A stretch of DNA of 64,000 nucleotides from Tolypeutes matacus (lineage: Eukaryota > Chordata > Mammalia > Cingulata > Chlamyphoridae), in contig JAKSZT010053764.1 in assembly GCA_026826555.1 (NCBI GenBank), forward strand, positions 31,941,487 through 32,005,486, read 5' to 3'. This document shows positions 1 through 11,851 of the stretch, piece by piece. The notes below the pieces were generated by a model. It did no database searches and was not told the DNA's origin. It was given only the letters and a program-made list of their open reading frames with translations. The number at the start of each line of letters is the position of its first letter. Positions within the stretch are counted from its first letter, which is position 1. Both the position numbers and the translations under genes were made by a program.

Positions 1-570
1 GTTAGAAATAGTTTGCATATTAGAGATTAACCACAAATCTATCTTGTCTTTTAAATTTGTTTATATTTTCTTTCATCATCAAGTAGTTTTATTTATTTAT
101 TTATTTATTTTATTTTATTTTATTTTTTTTTAAGATTTTTTTTATTTATTCATCTATCCCCCCCTTGCTGCTTGTGCTCGCTGGGTCAGCTAACCACGCC
201 GTGTGGGCGGGCCCGCCCTCACCAGGAGGCCCCGGGAACCGAACCCGGGGCCTCCCATATGGTAAACGGGAGCCCTACTGATTGAGCCACAGCCGCTTCC
301 CCATCAAGTAGTTTTAAAGTTTAATATTGTCAAATTTTTAAATCTTTTCCTTTATGATTTTTGTTTCCGTGTCTTATTTAGAAACCCCTTCCAATCCCAA
401 GACTTTAAGGATTTTTATCCTAAAAGTTTTTGGAATTTTGCTTTTTTGCATTTATGTCCTTGGTCCATCTGGCATTTAGGTTTATGTATGATGTGAGGTA
501 GGCATCCAGTGTTATTTTTTCCATTTAGAAAACAAATGTACCTTCAATCCTGATTCTCTTCCATCGCCAA
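1..570 (-). mobile_element. L1M 3'-region fragment, split by a SINE
   Basis: The plus strand reads like the antisense of mammalian L1 ORF2 C-terminal/3' sequence: text around 400-570 on the order of 'ggcatttaggtttatgtatg' followed by 'gtgaggtaggcatccag' is the familiar antisense L1 motif. The fragment is interrupted by the DAS SINE at 92-301. No open frame survives. Family assignment is by eye. Confidence 0.55.
92..301 (-). mobile_element. DAS-type tRNA SINE, GC-rich young copy
   Basis: Antisense SINE: T-rich tail complement on the left (about 92-160), then a C-rich and CpG-rich body, then the antisense tRNA-like head ending in 'gccacagccgcttcccc'. A near-perfect B box is visible on the minus strand (GGGTTCGGTTCCCG around 236-249). 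It is flanked by an exact 15-bp target-site duplication, CATCAAGTAGTTTTA, at 77-91 and 302-316, so the boundaries are firm. High CpG retention and the exact duplication suggest a recent insertion. Confidence 0.88.
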
Positions 571-1436
571 AGAGATTTTCACCAAATGCATGTTCTAAGC
601 TGGGCTGCAGGCATGTCTATACTGCAACTCATAGGAAAGGGAAAAGAGAATAACCAGGGTAAGAGATTTGCTTTTATCCAAGTGAAGTCAACATTGTACC
701 TGCCACTTCTACTCAAATTCCAGTGGCCAGAACTTAGCCACGTGGTCTCACCTAGCCATAATGAAGGTTGAAGAAGTAACTAACCTTTAGCTAACCAACT
801 ATGAGCCAAGGAAGAAGAGGAAGCTGTCTTTGAGGGAGTAAACAGCCAGAAGTCTTCATCAATATCTGTATCTCCCATCTTTCTTAGCAATAGAGGCAAA
901 TTTTATTTTGGAGGGCAATAAGTACAACTAAAATGTTACATTTCCCAACTCCTTTGCTGCTTGCTAAGGTCATATAACTATATGTAGAAGTTTATGGGTT
1001 AGATTTAGGATGGCTCCTTCAAATCAGGAAAGACAGCTGTGGTACACCTTTTTATCCCTCCCGCCTCTTTCCTTCCTATTACCTGGAATGTGGCATTATG
1101 GTTGGAGATCCAGCCAGCATCTTGGAACATGAGAAATAGTGAGAATAAAAATCATGCATTCAGGGCAACAAAATGAAAAGGTGTCTTGGTGGTTGATAAC
1201 TTCATGGAGCTGCCATACTAGCCCCGGATGACCCATATCTGGATTTCTTTTACATAAGAGAAAAATAAACTCCTATCTTGTTTAAGCTCCTTGTTATTTT
1301 AAAATTTCTATTATGTGCAGCCAAATCTCTTGCTGATTTACTTTGAATCCTTATTCCCCTTACCCTTTTTATTTTATTGCACCAGTTAGGCACTTTTCAT
1401 GTAATAATAAACAGAAGGGTGAAATTTTGGCATCCT
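571..1436. other. No gene or repeat recognised
   Basis: AT-rich sequence without a long open frame, tRNA, or a repeat I can name. Confidence 0.5.
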
Positions 1437-2048
1437 CGTTCTCTTAATTTGCTAAAGATTGCCAATGCACATACCAGATATGGGTTGGCTTTTATAAAGG
1501 GAATTTTATTAGGAAGAAAGTTTACAGGTCTGAGCCTGCCTTGTCCAAATCAAGGCATCATTAGAGATGCTTTCTCACCAAAGGTCAGCTGCTAGCAGAT
1601 CCTGGAGTCCTGCCACATGGCAAAGCAAGATGGTGGGTCTGCCGGTCTCTCTCTACTTTCTCCTCAAGCTCAGCTGTGAGCGATCAGGCATCTCTCCCTG
1701 GCCCATGGCTCCTTGAGCCTCTTGGGACTTCTGTGTCTTCCTGAAGCTGTAGGCGAACGTGGAGTCTTCTCTCTCACATGGCAGAGTTAAAATGGCAGAG
1801 CTCCCTTTCTCTGTGTATTCTCAGTCTGTATAAGACCCAGCAAGAGGGCAGAGACCCATCCTGGGTTATGTCTCACTGGCATAGTCCAATCAAAAGCCCT
1901 AGAGTAATCTAATCAAGTGATCTAATCAAAGGTCCTTCAACTGAATCTAATCAGCTAATCTAATCCATCTACACTGAGTTTACAGGCACAGGTATGGGTT
2001 AGTTTAAGAACATAATTTTCTGGGGTCTGCAAAAGACAAACCAGGACA
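1437..2048 (-). mobile_element. Solo LTR, MaLR/ERVL-like
   Basis: On the minus strand the element opens TGTCCTGGTTTGTC and continues with 'cagaccccagaaaattatg', the start shared by other LTRs in this window. It ends with a 'cttttataaaag'-like polyadenylation region and 'tagcaaatta'. It has several short 'ctaatcaa' direct repeats (1895-1965). No internal viral sequence is attached, so it is a solo LTR. Left edge is approximate; no clear target duplication. Confidence 0.6.
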
Positions 2049-2261
2049 TTTGTCTAATGCCTGATTTTAAAGAGAACATGTCGAACATTTTTCTAAGACT
2101 GCTGTGATATTCTGGTATACATTTACTCAAGCAAGAAGGAAACTTTCTTTTAAACTTAGTTTGTTAAGAGCTTTCCTTTTTTAAAAAAATCATGAGTGGG
2201 TGGTAGATGTCAATAAAAAACTCGCCCCCTGCATTGTATTGATATGGTTATATGATTTTTT

Positions 2262-2453
2262 TTTTTTTTTTTAAGATTTTATTTTTATTCATTCACCCCC
2301 CCCCCCCCCCCGCGCGCGCTCCCTGCGCTCGCTGGGTCAGCCAATCACGCCACGCGGGCGGGCCCGCCCCCACCAGGAGGCCCCGGGAACCGAACCCGGG
2401 GCCCCCCATATGGCAAACGGGAGCCCCACCGACTGAGCCACAGCCGCTTCCCC
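2262..2453 (-). mobile_element. DAS-type tRNA SINE, GC-rich young copy
   Basis: Same subfamily as the copy at 92-301, sharing the body 'gcgggcgggcccgccc' and the antisense head 'gagccacagccgcttcccc'. It has a C16-type homopolymer and a CG dinucleotide run near 2296-2320. The 16-bp target duplication GGTTATATGATTTTTT lies at about 2246-2261 and 2454-2469. Its left edge merges with the T-tract of the tail. Confidence 0.88.
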
Positions 2454-2469
2454 GGTTATATGATTTTTT

Positions 2470-5057
2470 ATTCTTTAATGTGTTTATGTAGAATTGGCCA
2501 TGAAATGATTTTCCCTTTCTACTACATACTAAAAGTGAATGACCACCCCAACCTTTCCTCTAATGGCCAGATTTTTCAAACTACATCTTGACTCCTCTTG
2601 AATGTCTAATAGGTATCTCAAAATTATAATATTTATTATCTAATTCTTAAATAGATTTCAGACTTTCCCTTCTCCCAGTGATCCCCCAACTTGGAAAATG
2701 ACACTTCTATTCACTCAATTGATCAGCTTCAAAATTGAGCAGCCACTTCAAAGCCATCAGAAAATCCTACTAGCTCTGCTCTAAATATATATTCTAAATT
2801 TGTCCCCTCTTCTCCACCTCTACTTCTATATTGGCTGATGTGTCTTAGATTGGGTTTCCCAGGAACTGATTCTGAGCTAGAGATTTGCATGCAGAAAGTT
2901 TACTAGAGACTACCCTTGGGATAAACAATCATGAGGGAGTAAAGGAAGTAGGATTGGGCAAAGGGAGAATTGAACTGATACGGAGTTGCAACTAAAGTCT
3001 CAGGAGTTTTGGAGCTGAGATGGCCCTTGAGAATTTTCCTGCTTTGAGGCAATGGGACTAGACTTTAGACCTCACATGTCACCAATGATTAGTCAATGGA
3101 AGCAAACTGCTCCTGGGGAGGTGGCATTACATCAAGCAAGGCAGACTCTGTTTGAAAAAGAACAATTCTCAGAGAGTATTCAAATGAGAGAGTCATCAGT
3201 ATCAACATTTCCAGCATCTGGGACAATAAATTCCTCAGTGCTGAAGGGGGGATTCTGGGCAGCAGACAACAGCGTCCACTATTCTGTCTCCCCATTAACT
3301 CTCCCCAGTCCTACTGCAATAGTTTCTTTCTTTCTTTTTTTTTTTTTTTTTTTTTTGCAATAGTTTCTTAATGATCTCCTGTTACCCTTAGACATTGAGA
3401 GTATAAAACCAGAGTAATCAAGAAATAATCACTTCAGCTGTGTCTAATATGCTGTTTAACACATACATTAAGTTCATAATTACAAAACTTACATTTTTCA
3501 TTTCTAGAAAAATTATTCGGTTCTATTCAAATATGTCCTTTTTTTTTTTTTTTCTTGGTAACGCCCTCTTTTTACTGGTGCAAAATCTCTCAGTTGGTTT
3601 GCTCTGGACTGTAAGAAACAAAAGACGAAGTACTAACTGATTAAAATATAAGAAGATTATCTCACATAATAGAAAATTCAAAGATAGGGTAGCTCCAGAA
3701 TAGTTTAACTCAATGCATCAATATTAGCATCAAGGACCCCACAGTTTTTCCATTTTTCTGCTCTCCGTCCTTAGCACTTGGCTTTTTCACTCAGGCTTTT
3801 CCCCTCATGTTCACAAGATGGCTGCAGCAGCTCTAAGCACCTCGTCCTCATACAAGTTGTCCAGTGGCAAAAAAGAAGGTAGTATTTATATGAGCAAAAA
3901 AGATTGTCAAAAGCCTCAAATCTTGTTGAGCAGTATTGTGCCACATGCCCTTTCTAATTTAGAAGAGGATATAATTACCATGACTGTTTTAGACCAATTA
4001 TGATTTACCTCCTCAGACTAGTAAATTAGGGCATTGTGACAAGCAAGAAATTTGGGGAAATAGCTGTTTGGTTAACAATAAATAATATGTCACTGTACCT
4101 ATTCCTTTAGAACAATTTCCTTCATTATATAAATATTAATAAATACTTATTTTAGAGATTGTTCAGTTTGGTTTATTACTGATATTCTTAGAGGGTTCAT
4201 CTCCCTGATTAACTGATGGCTACATCAGAGTTGATCACTTCCTCATGTGGTTTGTAATTTTTTTTTTTTATAAAGAGCAAATCTTCATAAGGGATTCCCG
4301 CCCCCCACAGTGGGAGTTTTATAAACATAGGGCTGTAAATGTCGTCTACAGTTTTATTAAGTTTGTTCAAATGTTTGTTTCAGCTGTGATTCCCAGGGTT
4401 TTCATTAATATGGGTCCTTTTTTATATTTCAGTAGGGGGAATTCCACATTCGAGGTATAATATTAATCGTTATTCAACTCTATGTGTGGTCCAGATGAGG
4501 GACTTTGATTACTTACTGAAGATTTGTTTGATTTCTACCTTGAGGCTCATAGAGTCAAGCCCTTTTTTGGCTTCCCAGGACCAGTGGGGTAGTTTTTTTC
4601 ACTTCTTTTCAGGAAGTGGTAGCTCTTCCAGAATCCTGGTTTTATCCAGGATTCTCAATGAGGCTGTTTCGTTGCATGACTCCATGGAACACTATTTATA
4701 TGAGAATTGTCTTCATGGTTGCCTTCATATTGGACTCTATTTCTTCTAAGTTGGTGGGTACTCAATTCCAAGCTCAGCCTCTAGAGACAATATTTCATCT
4801 GAGCGCTCCTCTCTGGGAGAGGTTTCTTTCTTTGTTTTGTTAAATCTGTTAAGATTTAATGCTTTTTATCCATGTTTTATCCAGCAGTTTCATGTGCTTG
4901 TAGATGAGGGAGAGGGGTTCAAACTAAAATGCTTTTATAGCTTTATTTTTTACTTAAATTTTAATCCACCTAGTATTTAATTTTCCAGATGATACTTGGG
5001 AGTGTAGATGTTTAGAGGAGCTATTGAGGTTTGCCCCTTGATTCTGTATAGTGGTAT
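2470..5057. other. No gene recognised; T-tracts and possible old repeats
   Basis: No supported gene. There are T-tracts at about 3334-3356 and 3540-3553. The stretch 2850-3300 has the feel of an old interspersed repeat, but I cannot assign a family. Open frames here are short and end in homopolymer runs. Confidence 0.5.
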
Positions 5058-5153
5058 CTTTTTTTTTTTTTTTTTTTTTTTTTTAGGAGATACTGGGGAT
5101 TGAACCCAGGACCTCTTACATGGGAAAGCAGGCTCTTGAGCTACAGCTGCTCC
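5058..5153 (-). mobile_element. Monomeric tRNA-derived SINE
   Basis: Antisense monomer: a T-tract of about 27 (5058-5084), then the antisense tRNA-like unit with the B-box complement GATTGAACCCAGG and the A-box complement 'gagctacagctgctccc'. The flanks CTGTATAGTGGTAT (5044-5057) and CTGTATTGTAGTAC (5154-5167) form an imperfect target duplication. The element is the tRNA-like head plus poly(A), without the DAS body. Confidence 0.8.
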
Positions 5154-5167
5154 CTGTATTGTAGTAC

Positions 5168-5630
5168 TTTGTAGAACAAATATTAGTTCCAAGGTTTTTG
5201 TTTGTTTGTTTTTTTCTTGCATTTTCCCTATAGTCAGTCATATTGTATGCAAATAAGTGTTTTGTTTTACTTTCCAACATGTACACCCCTTACTTTTTTT
5301 TTCTGTTTTATTACATTGTCTGTAATTTACTATAACAATTAGTAATGGTGCTAGTAATCACCAGGCTTAGCTTCACTAGAGACAATTCTAAGTCACTTTT
5401 TTTTTTATCAAGTTGTGGTAGGCATGCATCTGCACTGCCTAGATTTACTTTCAAAGAAGGACTTGCTGCCACAGTTCTCAGTTCCTCTGGGTTTGCCTCA
5501 CGTACAAAGAGCTGCCTCATCCAAAAGCACACCTTTTCTGGGGTGTCCTGCCTCCAATGACTGATTGAGTCAGGGGCATGAAGGCCAGACCCCTTCAGCT
5601 CCATGTACGACAATACCTTCTCTCAGTGTC
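5168..5630. other. No gene recognised
   Basis: Only short overlapping open frames on both strands. No named repeat identified. Confidence 0.5.
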
Positions 5631-6102
5631 TGTGATGGTTTGAAGCTATATGAACCCCAGAAAAGTATGTTCTTAAAGTTAATCCATTCCTGTGAGTGAG
5701 GACCCATTGTTTGTAAGTAGGATCTTTTAATGAGTAGGATCTTAACTTAAAATGTGACCCACCTCATCCAGGGTGGGTTTTAATCCTCTTACTGGAGTCC
5801 TTGATAAGAAAATGAAATTCAGATAAGGAAAAAAGAAAGCCATGGAAGCAAGAAGCCGAAAGCAATGAAACCTGGAAGAGAAGGGAGAGACCAGTAGACA
5901 CTGCCATATGCCTTGCCATGTGACAAAGTAGCCCAGGATCGCTGGCAGCTGGTCTTCAGGAAGAAGGTATCTTCTTGATGATACCTTGATTTGGACATTT
6001 TCAGGACCTCAGAACTATAAGCTTGTAAGCTAATAAATCCCCATTATAGAAGCCAATCCATTTCTGGTATATTGCTTTGAGTAGCTTTAGCAAACTAAAA
6101 CA
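5631..6102 (+). mobile_element. Solo LTR, MaLR-like (family 2)
   Basis: It starts TGTGATGGTTTGAAGC and ends AGCAAACTAAAACA, giving TG...CA termini. The exact 5-bp target duplication GTGTC lies at 5626-5630 and 6103-6107. A polyadenylation signal AATAAA lies near 6032. A 5-bp duplication and a TG..GGTTTG start fit ERVL-MaLR LTRs. Related copies are at 32513, 34381, 34926, 42957 and 48339. Confidence 0.8.
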
Positions 6103-6289
6103 GTGTCCCATCTTGCTGCCTTCCCCCTCTCCACAGGTGTTGATCCTTAATAAATATCCTGAACACTGAACACAGTCTCAGCATCTGATTACAGAGAACT
6201 AAACTTAAAGTTTTCTTTCTTTTTCTCCAGGTTGCTTAGAGCTTATAAAACAAACAAAATGGAATTGTATGAATAATAGCTTTCTTAGA

Positions 6290-7001
6290 ATCTATTAAGA
6301 TAATCATGTTTCTTTTCCATTGGTCTAAAAATGCAATGAATTATATTATTAGAAGTCTTCCACAATGGTGGCACCATTTTACATTGCCACCAGCAATGAA
6401 TGAGTGTTCCTATTTCTCTGCATTCTCTCCAACACTTGTTATTTTCTGTTTTTTAATAGCATCCATTCTAATGGGTGTGAAAGTGTATCTCATTATGGTT
6501 TTGATTTGTATTTCCCTGACAGCTATTGATGATGAGCATCTTTTCATGTGCTTTCTGGCCATTTATTTATCTTCTTTGGAGAAATGTCTGTTCAGGTCTT
6601 TTGCCCATGTTTTAACTGGGTTGTTTGTCTTTTTGTTGCTAAGTTGAAGGGTTTCTTTATATATTCTGGATATTAAACCATTATCAGAGATGTAGTTACC
6701 AAATATTTTCTCCCATTGAACAGGTTGTCTCTTCACTTTTGTGTTTACGTCCTTTGAGGAACAAAAGATTTTTTTTATTTTTTATTTTATTTTTATTTTG
6801 ATGAGGTCCCATTTATCTATTTTTTCTTTTGTTGCTTGTGCTTTGGATATAAAGTCTAAGAAAGCATTGCCTAACAAGAGGTCCTGAAGATGCTGCCCTA
6901 TGTTTCTTCTAGGAGTTTGATAGCTCTAGCTCTTGTATTTGGGTTTTTGATCCATTTTGAGATGCTTTTTGTATAAAGTATGAGGTAGGGGGGTCCTCCT
7001 T

Positions 7002-7033
<32 letters not shown>

Positions 7034-9270
7034 TAGATCCAGTTTTCCCAGAACTATTTGTTGAAGCTACTATTATTTCCCAATTGAGCTGTCTTTGCCC
7101 CCTTGTTAAAAAATCAGTTCGCCAGAAATATAAGGATTGATTTCTGAGCTCTCAATTATATTCAATTGGTCATATGTCTGTCCTTCTGCCAGCACCATGC
7201 TGTTTTGATTACTGTGGCTTTGCAATAAACTTTAAGATCAGGACGTATGAATTCTCCAACTTCATTCTTCTTTTTCAAAATGGCTTTAGCTATTTGGGGC
7301 CCCTTAACCTTCCATATAAATGTGATGATTGGTTTTTCCATTTCTGCAAAGAAGATTGTAGGAATTGGGATTGCATTGAATCTATGAATTGCTTTGGGTA
7401 GTAAGGACATCTTAATGATATTTAGCTTTCTAGTCCATGAGTACAGCATGTACTTCCATTTATATAGGTCTTTTATTTCTTTTAACAATGTTTTAGAGTT
7501 TTCTGTGTACAAGTACTTTACATCCTTGGTTAGATTTATTCCTAGATATTCGATTCTTTTCATTGCTATTGTGAATGGAATTTCCCCCCTGATTTCTTGT
7601 TCTGATTGGTCATTGCTTGAGTATAGAAACACTACTGGTTTTTGGGTGTTGATCTTGTACCATGCCAATTTGCTGAATTCATTTATTAACTCTAGGAGTT
7701 TTATTGTGAGTTTTCCAGGATTTTCTGCATAAAGGATCATATAACGGCAAATGGGGAAAGTTTTATTTCTTCTTTTCCAATTTCGTTTCCTTTTATTACT
7801 TTTTCTTGTCTAATTGTTCTGGCAAGAACTTCCAACGCAATGTTGAATAACAGTGGTGACAGTGGGCATCCTTGCCTTGTGTATGATCTTAGGGGGAAAG
7901 CTTTCAGTCTTTCACCATTAAGTAGGTTATTAGCTGTGGGCTTTTCATATATACCCTTTATCATGTTGAGGAAATTTCCCTCTATTCCTAGTGTTCTAAG
8001 TGTTTTTTTGTTGTTGTTTTTTTAATCAAGAAAGGGTGCTATATTTTGTCAAATGCCTTTTCTGCATCAATTGAGATGATGATGCATTTTTTCTCCTTCA
8101 TTCTGTTAATGTGGTATATCACATTAATTGATATTCTTATCTTGAATCAACTTTGCATACCAGGGATAAATCCCACTTTATGACTGTCTATAATTCTTTC
8201 AATATACTATTGGATTCAGTTTGCTAGTATTTTCTTGAGGATTTTTGTATCTATATTCATAACCGAAATTGGTTTATAGTCTTCTTTTCTTGTGGTATCT
8301 TTATCTAGCTTTGGTATGAGGGTGATATTGGCTTCAAAGAATGAATTAGGGAGTGCTACCTCCTATTCAATTTTTTGGAAGAGTTTGTGCAGAATTGGAG
8401 TTAAATCTTCCTGAAATGTTTGGTAGAATTTCCCTGTGAAGCCATCTGGTCCTGGGCTTTTCTTTGTTGGGAAGTTTTGGATTACGATTCAGTCTCTTTA
8501 CTAGTCATTTGTTTGTTGAGATCTTATATTTCTTCTTGAGTCATTATAGGTAGTTTGTGTGTTTCTGAGAATTTGTCCATTGCATCTAGGTTTTCTAATG
8601 TATTGGTACATAGTTGTTCATAATATCGTCTTATAGTCTTTTCTATTTCAGTGGGTAAGTAGTAATGACCCCCTTTCCATTTTTTATTTTAGTTATTTGT
8701 ATCATCTTTTTTCTTTGTCAGTCTAGCTAAAGATTTGTCAATTTTCCTGATCTTTGCAAAGAACTTTTGCGAAAGTCAACTTTTGGCTTTGTTGATTCTC
8801 CCTATTGTTTTGTTTGTTTGTTTGTTTTCTATTTCATTTATCTCAGCTCTAATCTTTGCTGTTTCCTTCCTTCTCCTCACTGGGTTTAGTTTGCTCCTCT
8901 TTTTCTAGTACTTTCAGTTTTGAGGTTAGGTCTCTGATTTAAAGTCTTTCTTCTCTTTTAATATAAGCATTTAGAGCCATAAATTTCCCCGCCATACTAC
9001 CTTTGGAGCATCCCATAAGTATTGGTATGCTTTATTTTCATATTCATTTGCATCAATATATTTAATAATTTCGTAAGTCTGAAGACTTATGCTGTTTAAT
9101 TTCAACATATTTATGAACTTTCTCTTTCTCCCCATTATTGCTTTCTAGCTTTATTCCATTGTGTTCAGAGAATATACATTGTACGATTTCAATATTTTTT
9201 AATTATTGAGACTTGTCTTGTGACTCAACATATGGTCTATCCTGGAGAATGATCCATGTGCACTTGAGAA
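6290..9270 (-). mobile_element. L1 retrotransposon, ORF2 C-terminal half and 3' region
   Basis: About 3 kb of antisense L1. The left part (6300-6750) is the classic antisense 3' block: 'cattttacattgccaccagcaatgaatgag', then an antisense 'cttttcatgtgctttctgg'. The reverse-transcriptase fragment lies at 7162-7964, and more ORF2 antisense sequence runs to about 9270. A (TG)n tract at 7002-7028 interrupts the 3' half. 5'-truncated, and dead by multiple stops and indels. Confidence 0.85.
7162..7964 (-). pseudogene. L1 ORF2 reverse-transcriptase remnant
   Basis: Two adjoining minus-strand frames encode recognisable LINE-1 ORF2 sequence. The upstream frame (7737-7964) holds the RT segment with [19 protein letters not shown]. 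The downstream frame (7162-7740) begins MILYAENP and continues through the thumb and connection region ([23 protein letters not shown]). The frames meet where the catalytic Phe-Ala-Asp-Asp box should be. At 7740-7750 a base is missing and the second and following residues are altered, so the active-site aspartates are lost and the frame shifts. ORF2 normally exceeds 1200 residues; this is a fragment with no endonuclease domain in frame. It cannot produce active enzyme. Confidence 0.9.
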
Positions 9271-9911
9271 GAAATGTGCTCTGATCCCATGGGGCAAATG
9301 GGTAGAAGTGTCTTGCTAGCAGTTGTAGATACTCTGTTTTAGGGGATGGGTGTTGTCCATCATCATCCTTTTCTTAGTTGTCCTGGATGAGTCTGATGAA
9401 TTGGAGGGTAGGTCCAGCAAATCTTTGGCAGCAAATCTGCTGAGATTCAGGGCTCAACCAGCATATGAACAGCCAGAAGATCTAAGTCTCTGGGACACAT
9501 ATTTAACGAGTACATTGCTAATTATAGGTTGAATAAAAGGGGCAAAAGAACCATGTGCAGGAAAATTATAAATAAGTCCAACTCTGATACATAGGAGGAA
9601 TAGGTTATCATATATTCCAAGGTAAGGCCCATTGACAAAGTGCCAAATTCCTGGGGTTGTCTGCCCTGCCTATAATGTTCAGATGTCTTAAGAGCCCTGA
9701 GGAGCCCCCCTGCTTGAGGTACTGCCATGGTTAGTAGCAATGCTTTAATATGTGTTCATTAATTGTAACAAATGTACTACATTAATCAAAGATGTTGTTA
9801 ATGGGGAAAAGTGTGTGGAGAGTGAGATATATAGGAATCCCCTAGTTTTTCGATGTAACATTTATGTAATCTAAAGCTTCTTAAAATAATAATAATAATA
9901 ATAATAAACTA
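9271..9911 (+). mobile_element. LINE-like element with inverted 5' part
   Basis: The right piece (about 9721-9911) is in plus orientation, ending 'taatctaaagcttcttaaaa' and an (AAT)n tail. It matches the minus strand of the 3' end of the element at 60417-61572. The left piece (9271-9720) matches the same reference element in the opposite orientation (compare 9275-9720 with about 60950-61340, same strand). One element with its 5' half flipped is the signature of twin priming. Outer duplications are not obvious. Confidence 0.65.
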
Positions 9912-11495
9912 ATATTAAAAAGAGGGAGAGAGAACTTTTAGCAATACCAGTCCGTTTTAGGGCTCTGCCAAGCCTCCAAGAGGCATATTACTCCTCCTCA
10001 AGCCTCTCATAGAAAATATTAAAGTGAACAAGTTTATTAGAATCACTTATTTTCCCTCATACTGTATATAGCTGTTGCCCCATATTCTCCAGTTTCAGAT
10101 CTACAAAAGGCTGCTTAGAGTAGCCCATAAAGACTACATGCTTGGTCTCTGTTTTGTTTTTACACTGACAAAAAATTGCTGCTGAGTAAAGATTCAAATA
10201 CCTCTATATGGTCGAGCGCTGTTTTGTGTTCATGGATGCCTGAGGCCTGTTTATTTTGGAGGCCTAGAGGTTTTCATTTCTAGTATAAAGAAGCAGAGGA
10301 AAGCCAGATCATTTTTTTTTCCTCCACAAAAGTGGAGCAATAAACATTTTTAAAAATATTTAGGAAGGAAGATCAGTGATAAGCAGTTAAAATATCAAGG
10401 AATATTGCATATTCTGTTTTAGGAAGTTTGGAGGTTCTTAGCATCCAAGAAATCAGAAAAGCTGTTTTTGTTGTAAGGAAATGGCAATTTGAAAGTAATC
10501 TATTTCTAAATCTCAGTGGTGTTGCTGTAAGCCTATCCAAGGGTCTGAGGTCTAATCACAAAGAAAAGGGGAAATGAAAAATAGGGAACAAGAAGAACTC
10601 ATTTAGAAAAGAGACAGTCTATTCTGCTGAAGAAACACTGGACAAAGATTTTGTACGAGGCAGGAGATATTTTTATGCAGGGTTGTTTGAATTACCAAAA
10701 TGTTCTCAAATAGAAGATCAGTTAAGAATTGAGTCGCATAGGGCATTTGAGCTGAAAGAATTTGGTACCATCAATTTGTGGGGGATTGACCTATTATGTC
10801 TTTCTGAGTTTTTAATTTTAAACAACTGCCCTACTAAGCTGAAAGAACTTATACTATAGTGTGATTTCATTACTGAGCGTTTCTGAACACTCTCACATGC
10901 CTCCTTATGAGAAAACAAAAACAAAAACAAAAACTAAAAGAGGCAAAGTTCTCAATTACTAGCAGATTGGACTCTAGACCAAAAGAATCTCTTTGAACTT
11001 CTTTCTAGCCAAAAGGAAAATACACTACAATTCATGGGAATTCATATGATTTCTGGCTATGGACCACAGCTGTCCAGTGTATACCTGAGCCACTCAAACA
11101 GGCTGGGATTACTGTTGATAATCTTTATTAACATGAAGGAAGATATAAAGAAATACAACCAGATTACTAACATGGATTACCTGGGGGGGGGGGATGTACA
11201 GATGAGGTTAGGGATAAAAAGAGAGGAAGAGTTTATTAACTATTTATAAGTCTTTGTTTTGCTTTGAGAACACAAACCACTTTTATAATTTTTAAAGAGT
11301 AATAAATATATTTTAACAGTGTTGGTGAGCTGTGTCTTTAGTTTGGTTCTAATTGATTTACTGGTTATAGAGAGCTCATGTCACTTCTGTGTATTTTGAA
11401 GAACAATCTAATTTAAAAATTAACAATGTTAGTGAGTTGTGTCTCTGGTCCTGCTCTAATCTATAAGGTTCTTTTTGCATCCACAATACATTCCA
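9912..11495. other. No gene recognised
   Basis: No supported gene. It contains an (AAAAAC)n-like tract at about 10914-10936 and a G-run at 11184-11193. Otherwise AT-rich sequence of unknown origin. Confidence 0.5.
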
Positions 11496-11680
11496 GAATT
11501 CATTCGTTCATCTGAAGAACATTTACTATCTCCTATGAGGTGTGCACTAAGCCAGGTACAGAGGTACTATAAATCAAAGATATCTAGAAGATCTCTACCC
11601 AAGTGTGGGAGACAGACTGAGTACATGGTAAGTGTCAGGACAGGGATAAAAAAAATAATAGGGACAGTTAATATATCCCA
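11496..11680 (+). mobile_element. L2 LINE 3'-end relic
   Basis: The order 'attcattcgttcatctgaagaacatttac', 'gtgtgcactaagccaggtac' and 'gtgggagacagac' follows the L2 3' consensus pattern (attcattcaacaaa..., tgccaggcactg..., ggagacagac). Heavily diverged, and boundaries approximate. Confidence 0.5.
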
Positions 11681-11851
11681 GGTCCAGGTGTGGTTGGTAG
11701 TAGTGATGGTGAGAATGGTAGCCCTGAAAAGTTCCCTCAAAAAGTGACACCAGACAGCCTTAGCTTGGCAATCCCCCATGGCCCTGACTTCACTATTACT
11801 GCCTGCTTTACATTTCATTTCTATTCAGTTCGTTTCAGTTCAGTTTCTGGT

